Shown here one piece after another: positions 25,125-33,907 of a stretch of DNA of 64,000 bases (position 1 is the first letter of the stretch; every line of letters begins with the position of its first letter). Under the pieces are notes generated by a model, which was not told the DNA's origin, did not search any database, and worked only from the letters and a program-made list of their open reading frames with translations. Origin of the DNA: Campylobacter upsaliensis (GTDB lineage: Bacteria; Campylobacterota; Campylobacteria; Campylobacterales; Campylobacteraceae); assembly GCF_900637395.1 (NCBI RefSeq), contig NZ_LR134372.1, positions 124,001-188,000 on the forward strand. Reading direction: 5' to 3'. The position numbers were made by a program, and so were the translations under genes.

Positions 25125-26537
25125 ATGGGAACGAGAAAAGAACACGATTTCATCGGTGAGCTTGAAATTGCTGATGATGTGTATTATGGGGTTCAAACTT
25201 TTAGAGCTCTTGAAAATTTCCATATGAGTGGAAGGAGTTTAAAGAATTATCCTTTCTTTATTAAGGCTTTTGCACAAGTGAAAAAGGCAGCAGCTTTAGC
25301 AAATAAAGAAGTGGGCGTTTTAGACGCCGATAAGGCAGACGCTCTTGCAAAAGCTTGCGATAGACTTATTGCAGGTGAGTTTTTAGACCAGTTTGTTGTC
25401 GATATGATTCAAGGCGGTGCTGGCACAAGCACAAATATGAATGTTAATGAAGTTTTAACAAATATCGCATTGGAGAGTATGGGACATAAAAAAGGCGAAT
25501 ATCAATATCTCCATCCAAACGACCATACGAATTTAGGGCAATCTACAAATGACACTTATCCAAGCTCAATTAAAGTCGCCACACACGCTAAATTAGGCGA
25601 TTTGCTTAAGGCTATGGAAGAACTTAAAAATGACCTTGAAGCTAAAGCAAAAGAATATAAAGATATGATTAAAATGGGTAGAACAGAGCTTGAAGATGCT
25701 GTTCCTACGACTTTAGGAAATACTTTCAACGCTTTTGCAAGTTATATTAAAAGTGATATAGCAAAACTGACAAAAGCAAGAGAGGCTATGACTGTGCTAA
25801 ATTTAGGTGCAACTGCCATAGGCACGGGTATTAACTGCCACCCTGATTATAAAAATGTCGTTGAGAAAAAACTTAAAGAAATCACAGGCGTAAATTTCAC
25901 TCCTGCTGAGGATTTAATCGCAGCAACTCAAGACACAGCTGATTTTGTTTATGTGAGTGGTTGCTTAAAAACCGCTGCGGTAAGACTTTCTAAGATCGCA
26001 AACGACTTAAGATTAATGAATTCAGGTCCTAGATGTGGGCTTGGAGAAATTACCCTCCCTGCTATGCAACCGGGAAGCTCCATTATGCCGGGAAAAGTTA
26101 ATCCTGTTATTTGTGAAGTGGTCGGCGAGGCGTGCTATGAGGTTATTGGCAATGATGTTACCATTATGCTTTGCTCTGAAAGAGGCGAATTTGAGCTTAA
26201 TGCTTTTGAGCCGGGCATTGCGTATGGTTTGTTTAATTCTTTAATTTTACTTGAAAATGCTATGAAAACTCTAGCAAATAAAGCTATTAAAGGCTTAAAG
26301 GCTAATCCTGAAGCATGCAAAAAACTCGTGCTTAATTCTATCGGCATAGTAACTGCCTTTAATCCTGTGCTAGGCTATGAAAAATCAGCAAGTATGGCTA
26401 AAGAAGCCCTACAAACAGGAAAAGCTGTGGGCGATATTTGCCTTGAAAGAGGTTATTTAACAAAAGAGGAAATTGACAAAATTTTAGACCCTGAAAATAT
26501 GCTCAATCCTCAAATGAAAGAAAAAAGAAAAGCCTAA
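25125..26537 (+). CDS. aspA: Aspartate ammonia-lyase
   Basis: Deaminates aspartate to fumarate, which feeds respiration; aspartate is a major carbon source of Campylobacter. 470 residues; fumarase/aspartase signature GSSIMPGKVNP, with TSTNMNVNEV and HPNDHTNLGQSTNDTYPS as other active-site regions. ATG has AAAGG nine bases upstream. A 215-bp upstream gap, AT-rich, must hold the promoter; I see no clear operator. Followed 23 bp later by dcuA. Confidence 0.97.
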   Translation: MGTRKEHDFIGELEIADDVYYGVQTFRALENFHMSGRSLKNYPFFIKAFAQVKKAAALANKEVGVLDADKADALAKACDRLIAGEFLDQFVVDMIQGGAGTSTNMNVNEVLTNIALESMGHKKGEYQYLHPNDHTNLGQSTNDTYPSSIKVATHAKLGDLLKAMEELKNDLEAKAKEYKDMIKMGRTELEDAVPTTLGNTFNAFASYIKSDIAKLTKAREAMTVLNLGATAIGTGINCHPDYKNVVEKKLKEITGVNFTPAEDLIAATQDTADFVYVSGCLKTAAVRLSKIANDLRLMNSGPRCGLGEITLPAMQPGSSIMPGKVNPVICEVVGEACYEVIGNDVTIMLCSERGEFELNAFEPGIAYGLFNSLILLENAMKTLANKAIKGLKANPEACKKLVLNSIGIVTAFNPVLGYEKSASMAKEALQTGKAVGDICLERGYLTKEEIDKILDPENMLNPQMKEKRKA

Positions 26538-26560
26538 TTGCTTTTTAATCGAGGAAAATT

Positions 26561-27889
26561 ATGGATATTATGGTTATTTTAGAACTTATCGTGCTTTTGG
26601 GTGCGATTTTTGTCGGTATTAGACTTGGAGGCATTGCTATTGGTTATGCTGGTGGTCTTGGCGTTGTGATTTTATCACTTGTTTTAGGTATGAAGCCTGG
26701 AAGCATTCCTTGGGATGTTATTTTAATCATTGCTGCGGCAATTGCGGCGATTTCCGCTATGCAACAAGCTGGCGGACTTGATTATATGGTGCGTGTGGTT
26801 GAAAAGCTTTTAAGGGCAAATCCTCGCTTTATCAATTATCTAGCTCCAGCTTGCGGATGGTTACTAACCATCTTAGCAGGAACGGGAAATGCGGTATTTT
26901 CTCTTATGCCTGTTGTTGTCGATGTGGCTAAGTCTCAAAATATAAGACCTTCTGCGCCTCTTTCTTTGATGGTTGTTTCTTCACAAATCGGCATTACCGC
27001 CTCTCCTGTAAGTGCGGCTGTTGTGTATATGAGCGGTGTTTTGGAGGGCTTTGGATGGAATTATCCTACCTTAATAGGAATTTGGATTGTTACCACTTTC
27101 ATCGCTTGTATGGCAACCGCTTTCATCGTTAGCCTTATCACTCCGCTTGATTTAAGTAAAGATCCTGTGTATCAAGAGCGTTTAAAGGCTGGTTTGGTTC
27201 AAGATGCGGGTGAAATTCTACACGGCACAGATAAGCCAGGTGCGAAACTTTCTGTAGGAATTTTCTTATTCACAGTTTTAGTCGTGGTTTTATATGCGAC
27301 TGCGATTTCAAATAATATTAAGTGGATTGACCCTGTAATTATGCCGCGCGATGCTGCTATTATGAGCTTCTTGCTAACTGCTGCGACTTTAATCACTTGG
27401 CTTTGTAAGGTAGATCCAGGCAAAATTTTAGACACTAGCGTATTTAAAAGCGGTATGACAGCTTGCGTGTGCGTCTTTGGTGTGGCTTGGCTTGGAAACA
27501 CTTTCGTTGCTGGACATGAGCAAGCGATTAAAGATGTTGCGGGTGAGTGGGTTAAACAAACTCCAGCTTTATTAGCAGTGGCATTTTTCTTTGCTAGTAT
27601 GCTTCTTTATTCTCAAGCGGCTACGGCTAAGGCAATCACTCCTGTTATCATCTCGGCTTTAGGTTTAGCGACTGTTGCGGATTCTGGTATGCTTGTAGCT
27701 TGTTTTGCGGCAGTTTCTGCGCTTTTTGTTTTACCAACTTATCCAACTTTGCTTGGTGCGGTTCAAATGGACGATACGGGCTCAACAAGAATTGGTAAAT
27801 TTATTTTCAACCACGCCTTCTTCTTGCCGGGTGTTTTAGCTATTGCGATTGCTGTGGCTTTGGGCTTTTTAGTCGTTTCACTCTTTTAG
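26561..27889 (+). CDS. dcuA: Anaerobic C4-dicarboxylate transporter
   Basis: 442 residues, about 10–12 hydrophobic segments, Dcu family (LGGIAIGYAGGLGVVILSLVLG near the N-terminus; LTILAGTGNAVFSLMPVVVD in the middle). Exchanges aspartate/fumarate/succinate and works with AspA: aspartate in, succinate out. Starts with GAGGAAAATT before ATG. Transcribed with aspA and closed by a strong terminator. Confidence 0.95.
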   Translation: MDIMVILELIVLLGAIFVGIRLGGIAIGYAGGLGVVILSLVLGMKPGSIPWDVILIIAAAIAAISAMQQAGGLDYMVRVVEKLLRANPRFINYLAPACGWLLTILAGTGNAVFSLMPVVVDVAKSQNIRPSAPLSLMVVSSQIGITASPVSAAVVYMSGVLEGFGWNYPTLIGIWIVTTFIACMATAFIVSLITPLDLSKDPVYQERLKAGLVQDAGEILHGTDKPGAKLSVGIFLFTVLVVVLYATAISNNIKWIDPVIMPRDAAIMSFLLTAATLITWLCKVDPGKILDTSVFKSGMTACVCVFGVAWLGNTFVAGHEQAIKDVAGEWVKQTPALLAVAFFFASMLLYSQAATAKAITPVIISALGLATVADSGMLVACFAAVSALFVLPTYPTLLGAVQMDDTGSTRIGKFIFNHAFFLPGVLAIAIAVALGFLVVSLF

Positions 27890-27925
27890 AAATTCCCGCT
27901 TAAGCGGGAATTTTTTTGCTATAAT
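27890..27925 (+). terminator. aspA–dcuA terminator followed by a promoter
   Basis: AAATTCCCGCTT/AAGCGGGAATTT, a perfect self-complementary stem followed by a T-run to 27917. TATAAT at 27920–27925 follows directly and should drive the lipoprotein operon starting at 27955. Confidence 0.88.
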
Positions 27926-27954
27926 TTTCTCATTGATTTTGGTAAGGAGTTTTA

Positions 27955-29307
27955 ATGAATTTCAAATTAGGTTTAATTTTTATAGGTGCTTTGCTTTTTA
28001 GTGCTTGTTCTAATGGTGCCAAAAGTAATGCGACCTTTGAAAATGCTTTAATAAACAAATATTGCAACGAGGAAATTTTCGCTACAAATTTACAAAAATT
28101 AGAACAAAATGATGATGTGATTTACACAGGCTTAAATGTAGGCTTGATCGCTAGAAATTGCGGTGATTTTAATAAAAGTAATGTCTTTTTTGATAAGGCT
28201 GAAGAGTCTTATAAATATGATGTGGATTTACAAAATGTCGGCAAAAAGGGTGCTAAGGTCGTTGCAACAACTTTAATTAATGATACCATAGTCGATTATG
28301 AGGGTTCTTTGTATGAAAGAATTATGGTTAATGTTTATAAGGGTTTGAATTTTATGAGTCTTAATGACTATGCAAATGCTAGAGTGGAATTTAATCGTGC
28401 CTTAATGAGGCAGGACAAAGCTAAAGAATATTTTGCCAAAGAGATAGAAAAAAATAGAGAAAAACTTAAAAAAGCCAAAGAAGATCCAAATTATAAACAA
28501 AATATGAACGAAAATGCTAAAGCTATTGATAAAGAATATGCGCATTTGTTTGAGGCTTTTGACACAACAAAAAACTTCGTTAATCCTTATGCAACCTATT
28601 TGGCTTCTGTATTTTTCTTTATGGACAATGATTTTAGAAAGGCGGGAGGGCTTTTTAGAGAGGTCGCTGCTATCAATTCTAAAAATGCCGAAATCGTAAA
28701 ACAAGCCAAGTTTTTCAAAAGTGCCTCAAGCAAAAGCTCTAAAAGCAAGAAAAAATACATTTTTGTCGTTTATGAAAATGGCTTTGGCGTGATGAAGGAT
28801 GACTTTGCTTTAACTTTACCTTTCTTGGTCGAGGGTAAAATCATTAGCACAAGCGTAGCCTTACAAACATTGAAAAAAAGAGAAGGTTCTTTTGAATTTA
28901 TAGAAGCAAATGGAGCAAAAACTTCTCAATTTGTTGATTTAGATAACATTGTCGCAACAGAATTTAAAATCAATATGCCGGCAATGATCAGCAAGGCTTT
29001 AGCACAAACAATTCTCAAAACAACATTAAATTTAGCGGTAGCAAATAACGACTCCACAGGCGGTTGGCTCACTTTAGCAAGTTCTGTTGCCACAGCGACG
29101 ACAAATAGAGCTGATGTAAGAAGCTGGAGAGGCTTACCAAAAAGAATTTCTGTGGCTATGGTAGAAAATAAAGGCGAAATTAGCGTAAAAAATCCTCAAG
29201 GAGCAGAACTTTTCAGCTCAAAGCTCGACAAGAAGAAAAATGCTCTTGTAATCGTGCGTTCTTTCTCTCCTGTGTTACCTGTCAATGTTCAAGTGATTGA
29301 AAAATAA
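27955..29307 (+). CDS. Lipoprotein with TPR-like repeats
   Basis: 450 residues. Signal peptide with lipobox LFSAC (Cys at about residue 19). The first half has helical repeats typical of TPR proteins (AEESYKYDVDLQNVGKKGAK; NFMSLNDYANARVEFNRALM; FRKAGGLFREVAAINSKNAE). The C-terminal half is beta-rich and Lys-rich. First gene of an operon with a YcfL-like and an LpoB-like lipoprotein, as in C. jejuni after dcuA. Likely part of an envelope complex with its neighbours; exact role unknown. Confidence 0.82.
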   Translation: MNFKLGLIFIGALLFSACSNGAKSNATFENALINKYCNEEIFATNLQKLEQNDDVIYTGLNVGLIARNCGDFNKSNVFFDKAEESYKYDVDLQNVGKKGAKVVATTLINDTIVDYEGSLYERIMVNVYKGLNFMSLNDYANARVEFNRALMRQDKAKEYFAKEIEKNREKLKKAKEDPNYKQNMNENAKAIDKEYAHLFEAFDTTKNFVNPYATYLASVFFFMDNDFRKAGGLFREVAAINSKNAEIVKQAKFFKSASSKSSKSKKKYIFVVYENGFGVMKDDFALTLPFLVEGKIISTSVALQTLKKREGSFEFIEANGAKTSQFVDLDNIVATEFKINMPAMISKALAQTILKTTLNLAVANNDSTGGWLTLASSVATATTNRADVRSWRGLPKRISVAMVENKGEISVKNPQGAELFSSKLDKKKNALVIVRSFSPVLPVNVQVIEK

Positions 29308-29318
29308 GGGTTAAAAAG

Positions 29319-29687
29319 ATGAAAAAATATATTTTACTTTTTGCCGTGCTTTTTTTATACGCTTGCACTCCTATGCAACAAAATTCAAATGAATTTGCTA
29401 ATGCAAATTTAAGCTCAAATTTACCTAAAAGCCTTGTCAAACAAATCAAACAACGCATTAATAACAATGGCTTTTTAGAGGTCGAACTCGTGCTAAAAAG
29501 CACTTTTGCTAAAGATGTGTTTTATAAGGTAAATTGGCTAGACAAAGACGGCTTTGTACTTAGAAATTCCGTTAAAGAAGACTATGAATTTATAAGAATT
29601 CCAGCAGGTCAAGAGGTGATTTTAAAAAAACTTGCTTTTGATAAAAGAGCGGTCGATTTTAGAATCGATATGAAAACAAAAAATTAA
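29319..29687 (+). CDS. YcfL-like lipoprotein
   Basis: 122 residues; signal peptide with lipobox LYAC. The mature part (LEVELVLKSTFAKDVFYKVNW, then EDYEFIRIPAGQEVILKKLA) matches the small DUF1425/YcfL fold, which in E. coli sits next to lpoB (ycfM). The same order here (ycfL-like, then lpoB-like) supports the call. 11 bp after the preceding gene. Confidence 0.78.
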   Translation: MKKYILLFAVLFLYACTPMQQNSNEFANANLSSNLPKSLVKQIKQRINNNGFLEVELVLKSTFAKDVFYKVNWLDKDGFVLRNSVKEDYEFIRIPAGQEVILKKLAFDKRAVDFRIDMKTKN

Positions 29688-29702
29688 TCGAAAGGAAAAA
29701 CA

Positions 29703-30326
29703 ATGAAAAAAACAAAAATTTTAACAGCATTTTTAGCAGGATCTTTATTTTTAGGGGGTTGTGTGCAAAGCACTTACACAGATGGCAAAGCCTCTCAAGT
29801 GAAAAAGGGCGATGCGCTTACTTTAGGACTTGATAGAGAAGATTTTGAAAATGCAGCTGAAACGATGATAAATAGTATGCTTAGCGATCCAGCTTTTGCG
29901 AATATTAAGCCCGGAACTAGAAAGGTTATTGCCATTGGTAGAGTTATTAATGATACTCCACAAAGGATAGACACCGAAAAATTAACCGCTAAAATTACTA
30001 CCGCTTTAAGAAAATCGGGCAAATTTGTGCTAACTTCAGCCGTAGCAGCTGGTGGGGCACTTGATAGTATGAGCGAAGATGTGAGAGAGCTTAGGGATAA
30101 TGATGAATTTAATCAAAATACCATAGCTAAAAAAGGCACACTCGTTTCTCCTGACTTTTCTTTAGCAGGTAAAATCCGTCAAGATAATGTCAAATTAAGC
30201 AATGGTAAAACACAAGTGGAATATTTCTTTTTATTAAGACTAACCGATCTAAATTCAGGGCTTGTATATTGGGAAGATGAGCAAACGATAGACAAAACAG
30301 GTTCAAGCAAAAGTGTAACTTGGTAA
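29703..30326 (+). CDS. LpoB-like penicillin-binding-protein activator
   Basis: 207 residues; lipobox LGGC. The mature domain shows the LpoB pattern: PGTRKVIAIGRVINDTPQRI, KITTALRKSGKFVLTSAV, DFSLAGKIRQDNVKLSNGK and VEYFFLLRLTDLNSGLVYWE. In E. coli LpoB is an outer-membrane lipoprotein that activates PBP1B through the periplasm; a like role here is inference. Terminator follows. Confidence 0.8.
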   Translation: MKKTKILTAFLAGSLFLGGCVQSTYTDGKASQVKKGDALTLGLDREDFENAAETMINSMLSDPAFANIKPGTRKVIAIGRVINDTPQRIDTEKLTAKITTALRKSGKFVLTSAVAAGGALDSMSEDVRELRDNDEFNQNTIAKKGTLVSPDFSLAGKIRQDNVKLSNGKTQVEYFFLLRLTDLNSGLVYWEDEQTIDKTGSSKSVTW

Positions 30327-30344
30327 ATTTTTAAACCTCAAGTC

Positions 30345-30376
30345 GCCCAAGTTTCGATGAAGCTTGGGCTTTTTTT
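30345..30376 (+). terminator. Terminator after the LpoB-like gene
   Basis: Stem GCCCAAG/CTTGGGC (30345–30351, 30363–30369) followed by seven T. Confidence 0.85.
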
Positions 30377-30395
30377 ATGACTAAAAAGGAAAAAA

Positions 30396-31724
30396 ATGAA
30401 AAAAATATTAATTAACTCTTTAATTCTCGTAGGTTTTTTATACGCAAAACCCATAGAAATTTCACAAAATGACATTAATTTACAAAATGAGCTTTCAGAC
30501 GCTAGTCAAAAAGACATTAGCCCTCAAAGCTTAGATGACTTTTTTGATGAATTTACACAAAAATATAATATAGAATATTCTCAAACAAAGGACGGCAAGA
30601 CCTTTTATACGGGAGAGGCAGAAGTTTTACTTAAAGAAAATGACCCTGAATTTGCTAAGGCTTTATCGGTGGCTTATCAAAGGGCGATTTTAAATTTACA
30701 AAGAAATTTCATAAAAGATACTTTTGGAAGAAGTGCAACAGAAAGAATTTCAAAATACTATGCGGACAATTCTACCAATGCAAAAGAATTTGAAGAGCTT
30801 TCTAAAGGCGGGACTATGGAGCAAATTTTTGACAAATTAACGCAATTAGTGGGTGCGAAGCTTGATACCGCCTTGCAAGATCTAGGAATTAATGCGGAGG
30901 GCTTGAGTGAAGAGCGTAAAAAAACCTTACTTAAAGATGAATTTTTAAGTAAAACCATAGTCAATGCCATAGGACAAATGAGTGGCTTAGTCCCTGTGCA
31001 AAGCGTCATCACACATAAAAATGGTGCTTACCGCATAGGTGTTGTAGCTGTCATCTCCAATAAAACGCGTCAAATTGCTCGCGATATGGCACTTGGTAGA
31101 GAAAGTCTTATTAAAGGTAAGGGTAAAAATATAATGGAATATTTACCTAAAGAAAACGCAGGCTTTGTAAATGAGTATGGAATTCGCCTTGTTTATGATG
31201 AAAATGGTTCGCCTGTGATTTTAAGCTACGGACATTGGGGATTCGTGCCAAATGCAAGCGATGCAAGAATTACAAATCGCTTAGAGAGTGCCTCTAAAGA
31301 AAGTGCATTAAATCAAGCCGATGCGGCGATTATTGAATTTATAAATCTTAATGTAAGCTTAAAAGATGAACAAACTACGGGAGATAGCTTTGAGCAAAGC
31401 ATTAAACAAAGCGTTAGCGTTAATGATGGTAGCACGGAGGAAATAGAAAGCACAATGGCAAATGTGATTGATAAAATCAATCAACAAGTCAAAACCAAAT
31501 CAAGCGGTAAAATTCGCGGAATTCGCACTTTAAAACGCTGGAGTTTCACGGCAGAAAATGGCGTGGAGCATACGGGCGTTGTGAGAGCTTATTCTTTCGC
31601 TAATCTTAAAAATACCAACGAAATGCTTCAGCAAAAACCAAATTCTCAAGGCACAAATTCTAAATCAAGCGGAGAAAAGGTGCAAAGAAGCTCTAATATT
31701 GTCAATAGCATAGATGATTTTTAA
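30396..31724 (+). CDS. Exported protein of unknown function
   Basis: 442 residues. Signal peptide (KKILINSLILVGFLYA). Mature part is helical and charged; a stretch near residues 75–130 (LSVAYQRAILNLQRNFIKDTF) recalls the MPL/DUF pattern of periplasmic proteins that precede CsgG-like genes. A conserved-looking segment is YGHWGFVPNASDARITNRLE. The neighbouring gene at 31735 is CsgG-like and starts 10 bp later; both follow the LpoB-like gene in C. jejuni too. No enzyme motif seen. Confidence 0.72.
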   Translation: MKKILINSLILVGFLYAKPIEISQNDINLQNELSDASQKDISPQSLDDFFDEFTQKYNIEYSQTKDGKTFYTGEAEVLLKENDPEFAKALSVAYQRAILNLQRNFIKDTFGRSATERISKYYADNSTNAKEFEELSKGGTMEQIFDKLTQLVGAKLDTALQDLGINAEGLSEERKKTLLKDEFLSKTIVNAIGQMSGLVPVQSVITHKNGAYRIGVVAVISNKTRQIARDMALGRESLIKGKGKNIMEYLPKENAGFVNEYGIRLVYDENGSPVILSYGHWGFVPNASDARITNRLESASKESALNQADAAIIEFINLNVSLKDEQTTGDSFEQSIKQSVSVNDGSTEEIESTMANVIDKINQQVKTKSSGKIRGIRTLKRWSFTAENGVEHTGVVRAYSFANLKNTNEMLQQKPNSQGTNSKSSGEKVQRSSNIVNSIDDF

Positions 31725-31734
31725 GGAGTGAGTG

Positions 31735-32937
31735 ATGAAAGTCATTAAAATTCTTTTCTTAAGCTTATTTTTAAGCTTAAGCCTTAATGCGAAAGTAGTA
31801 ACTTCAACTAACACCAAATCAAGCACAGGTGAGGGAGTGGGCTTAACAAGAGAAGAGGCGATTAATAATGCCATTATTGAAGCGGTCGGTAAAATGGGCG
31901 GAGTTAATATAAATTCCCTTAGAAAGTCTAACTCAAGCGTTTTTTCAAATGGCTTAGATACGACTATACAAGATCATTATAGTGAGCAAATTTCAAAAGC
32001 GACTAAGGGTAGAGTGGATAGCTATGAGATCAATAGCATCGAGCAAGATGAAAATGGCAAATATATGGCTAATGTTACGATTTTCAAAACTACAACAACT
32101 AAGAAATATCAAGCTCCCGGACTAAGTGCGGATAATCGTAGAAGCATCAGCGTCTTTGACTCCACACCAGACCCCACAAAAAGAGGAATTGGTGCTGCTT
32201 TACAACAAAAAATCACCACAAATTTACTTCAAAGTAGGAAATTTAATGTCTTAGATAGAGATTCAAATGGCTACTATGAAATGGAAAAAGCTTTAATCCA
32301 AAGTGGCAACGCAGCAAAAGACGAAATTTACAAACTTAAAAATGTGCTAGGGACAGATTATATTTTACTTTTTTCAATTTCTGCACTTGATGGAAAACAA
32401 AAAACGAGTAATCTTACAGGAAAAAGCAAAATGGAAGCGGAAGTTGTGATAGATTACCGTGTGCTTTTATTTGCAACAAGGCAAATCAAATTCGCCAACA
32501 CACTCTCAACGAAAGTGGCTCTTAAAGATGATAGTTTAAGCACAAACGAGCAGGTTTTAGGTCAAATTGCCCGTCAAATTTCTAATGATATTTTAAATGC
32601 CATTTATCCCTTAAAAGTAGCTGGTGTGGAAAATGGTGAAATCATTTTTTCACAAAGCTTAAATCAAGGCGATGTTTATGAGTGCTTTTCTTTAGGCAAA
32701 GCTATCAAAGATTCTTACACAAAAGAAACCACAGGCAGAATAGAAACAAAAAGTGGCAGCATGGAAGTAACACGCTCCACGCCCAAACTCTCTTACGCGA
32801 AAATCACAGAAGGTAGCGTTAAAGTGGGCGATATATGTCGTCCCTTAAGCAATAGCGGAAGCGGAAATGGCTATACAATAGGACGCGATGCAAATTATAA
32901 GGTCGAAGAAGGAGGTGGCGTAAATCTTGGCTTTTAA
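31735..32937 (+). CDS. CsgG-domain periplasmic or outer-membrane-linked protein
   Basis: 400 residues. Signal peptide (LSLFLSLSLNA). Residues about 20–110 form a FlgT/LPP20-like N-domain (GEGVGLTREEAINNAIIEAV), then a CsgG-like domain: SVFDSTPDPTKRGIGAALQQ, LLQSRKFNVLDRD, GTDYILLFSISALDG, VVIDYRVLLFATRQIKFA. ATG 31735 preferred over GTG 31732 because AAGGAG lies six bases upstream. Flagellar FlgT and curli CsgG use the same fold; the function here is unknown, perhaps an envelope scaffold with the LpoB-like protein. Confidence 0.75.
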   Translation: MKVIKILFLSLFLSLSLNAKVVTSTNTKSSTGEGVGLTREEAINNAIIEAVGKMGGVNINSLRKSNSSVFSNGLDTTIQDHYSEQISKATKGRVDSYEINSIEQDENGKYMANVTIFKTTTTKKYQAPGLSADNRRSISVFDSTPDPTKRGIGAALQQKITTNLLQSRKFNVLDRDSNGYYEMEKALIQSGNAAKDEIYKLKNVLGTDYILLFSISALDGKQKTSNLTGKSKMEAEVVIDYRVLLFATRQIKFANTLSTKVALKDDSLSTNEQVLGQIARQISNDILNAIYPLKVAGVENGEIIFSQSLNQGDVYECFSLGKAIKDSYTKETTGRIETKSGSMEVTRSTPKLSYAKITEGSVKVGDICRPLSNSGSGNGYTIGRDANYKVEEGGGVNLGF

Positions 32938-32959
32938 TAAAATTTAAAGCTAATTTTTA

Positions 32960-33043
32960 TATAATAAGCCCTTTTATAACTACTAGAGCTTTTAAATCCA
33001 AATTTTTGGTGCTTTGTAGGACTACCATTTTAAAGGAAGAGCA
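32960..33043 (+). promoter_or_regulatory. rplU promoter and leader
   Basis: TATAAT at 32960–32965 and about 70 bases of leader before ATG 33044. The leader can pair AGAGC with GCTTT around an inner CCAAA/TTTGG hairpin. A ribosomal-protein leader is possible, but unproven. Confidence 0.45.
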
Positions 33044-33352
33044 ATGTATGCTATTATCAAACACAGCGGAAAGCAGTATAAGCTTAGCGTAGGCGATGAG
33101 CTTAAATTAGACCGCTTTGAAGCTGAAGAGAAGTCTAGCATTGAAGTGAGCGAAGTGCTTGCGATCAATGATAAGGAATTAAAGGTAGGTGCGCCTTTTG
33201 TAGCGGGTGCAAAGGTCATTTTAGAAGTGATTAATCACGGCAGAGACAAAAAAGTCGTGATTTATAAAAAAAGACGCAGAAAAGATTCTAAGCTTAAAAA
33301 AGGTTTTAGAAGATCTTTCACACGCGTCAAAGTTAAAGAAATCAAAGCTTAA
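33044..33352 (+). CDS. rplU: 50S ribosomal protein L21
   Basis: 102 residues, starting [20 protein letters not shown] and carrying [19 protein letters not shown], which is the L21 rRNA-binding end. Ribosome site AAAGGAAG. 9 bp before rpmA, the usual pair. Confidence 0.98.
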   Translation: MYAIIKHSGKQYKLSVGDELKLDRFEAEEKSSIEVSEVLAINDKELKVGAPFVAGAKVILEVINHGRDKKVVIYKKRRRKDSKLKKGFRRSFTRVKVKEIKA

Positions 33353-33361
33353 GGAGTAAAA

Positions 33362-33616
33362 ATGGCACACAAGAAAGGTCAAGGCTCAACGCAAAATAAC
33401 CGCGACTCCATAGGTCGCCGTTTAGGTGTAAAAAAATTTGGTGGCGAATTTGTCCGTGCTGGCAATATCATCATCCGCCAAAGAGGCACAGCAACTCACG
33501 CTGGAAATAATGTAGGCATAGGTAAAGATCATACCATTTTTGCTTTAATTGACGGCTTTGTCAAATTCGAAAGAAAAGACAAAGATAGAAAAAAAGTCTC
33601 CGTCTATCCTGCGTAA
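33362..33616 (+). CDS. rpmA: 50S ribosomal protein L27
   Basis: 84 residues, [20 protein letters not shown] start and [20 protein letters not shown] core. In most bacteria, including C. jejuni, obg follows; here a terminator and accessory genes follow instead. Confidence 0.98.
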   Translation: MAHKKGQGSTQNNRDSIGRRLGVKKFGGEFVRAGNIIIRQRGTATHAGNNVGIGKDHTIFALIDGFVKFERKDKDRKKVSVYPA

Positions 33617-33621
33617 ATTTA

Positions 33622-33651
33622 GGGGAGTTTATCCTCCCCCCCCTTTTTTTT
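33622..33651 (+). terminator. rplU–rpmA terminator
   Basis: Stem GGGGAG/CTCCCC with a TTTATC loop; the downstream arm runs on as C8 and is followed by eight T. Confidence 0.85.
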
Positions 33652-33708
33652 CTCTCATTTTTTTGTTCCTCTATTTTTAAATGCTTTTTACAATAAAGAG
33701 TATATGTA

Positions 33709-33735
33709 TTGACAAATTGTTTTTTTTGTTAAGAT
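33709..33735 (+). promoter_or_regulatory. Possible promoter of the small-peptide/NYN cassette
   Basis: TTGACA at 33709–33714 and TAAGAT at 33730–33735, separated by 15 bases including T8. The −35 is perfect; spacing is short and the −10 imperfect. Confidence 0.4.
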
Positions 33736-33765
33736 TTGGCATTTTGATAGAAAGGAGGAATAGCT

Positions 33766-33858
33766 ATGCCAAAAAACAATCCAAGACCACCTAATGGTCC
33801 AAGCACTACTGGTAATCCAAGTGGTGGCGGTCGCGGCAATAACCCGCCTAAAAAATAA
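33766..33858 (+). CDS. 30-residue Pro/Gly/Asn-rich peptide
   Basis: Short ORF with the strongest ribosome site in the window, AAAGGAGG, seven bases before the ATG. The peptide begins MPKNNPRPPNGPSTTG, continues through a Gly/Arg-rich SGGGRGNN and ends PPKK; no hydrophobic stretch, very basic and likely disordered. Codons look Campylobacter-like. It stands alone between the rpmA terminator and a NYN-domain gene 49 bp downstream, with a hairpin between them. Function unknown; may bind RNA or the NYN protein, or serve as a leader peptide. Confidence 0.6.
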   Translation: MPKNNPRPPNGPSTTGNPSGGGRGNNPPKK

Positions 33859-33868
33859 TTAAAAATTC

Positions 33869-33890
33869 CTCCTCCTAAATTAAGGGGGAG
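33869..33890 (+). promoter_or_regulatory. Hairpin between peptide gene and NYN gene
   Basis: 8-bp stem CTCCTCCT/AGGGGGAG (one G–T pair) with a 6-base loop, followed by TTTCAAAAGG rather than a T-run. Could be an attenuator, a processing site or a weak terminator. Confidence 0.5.
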
Positions 33891-33907
33891 TTTCAAAAGG
33901 AAAAACA

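Noticed and set aside
33622-33651. C8 run after rpmA as a phase-variation tract
   Set aside because: It is the arm of a terminator hairpin with no coding frame.
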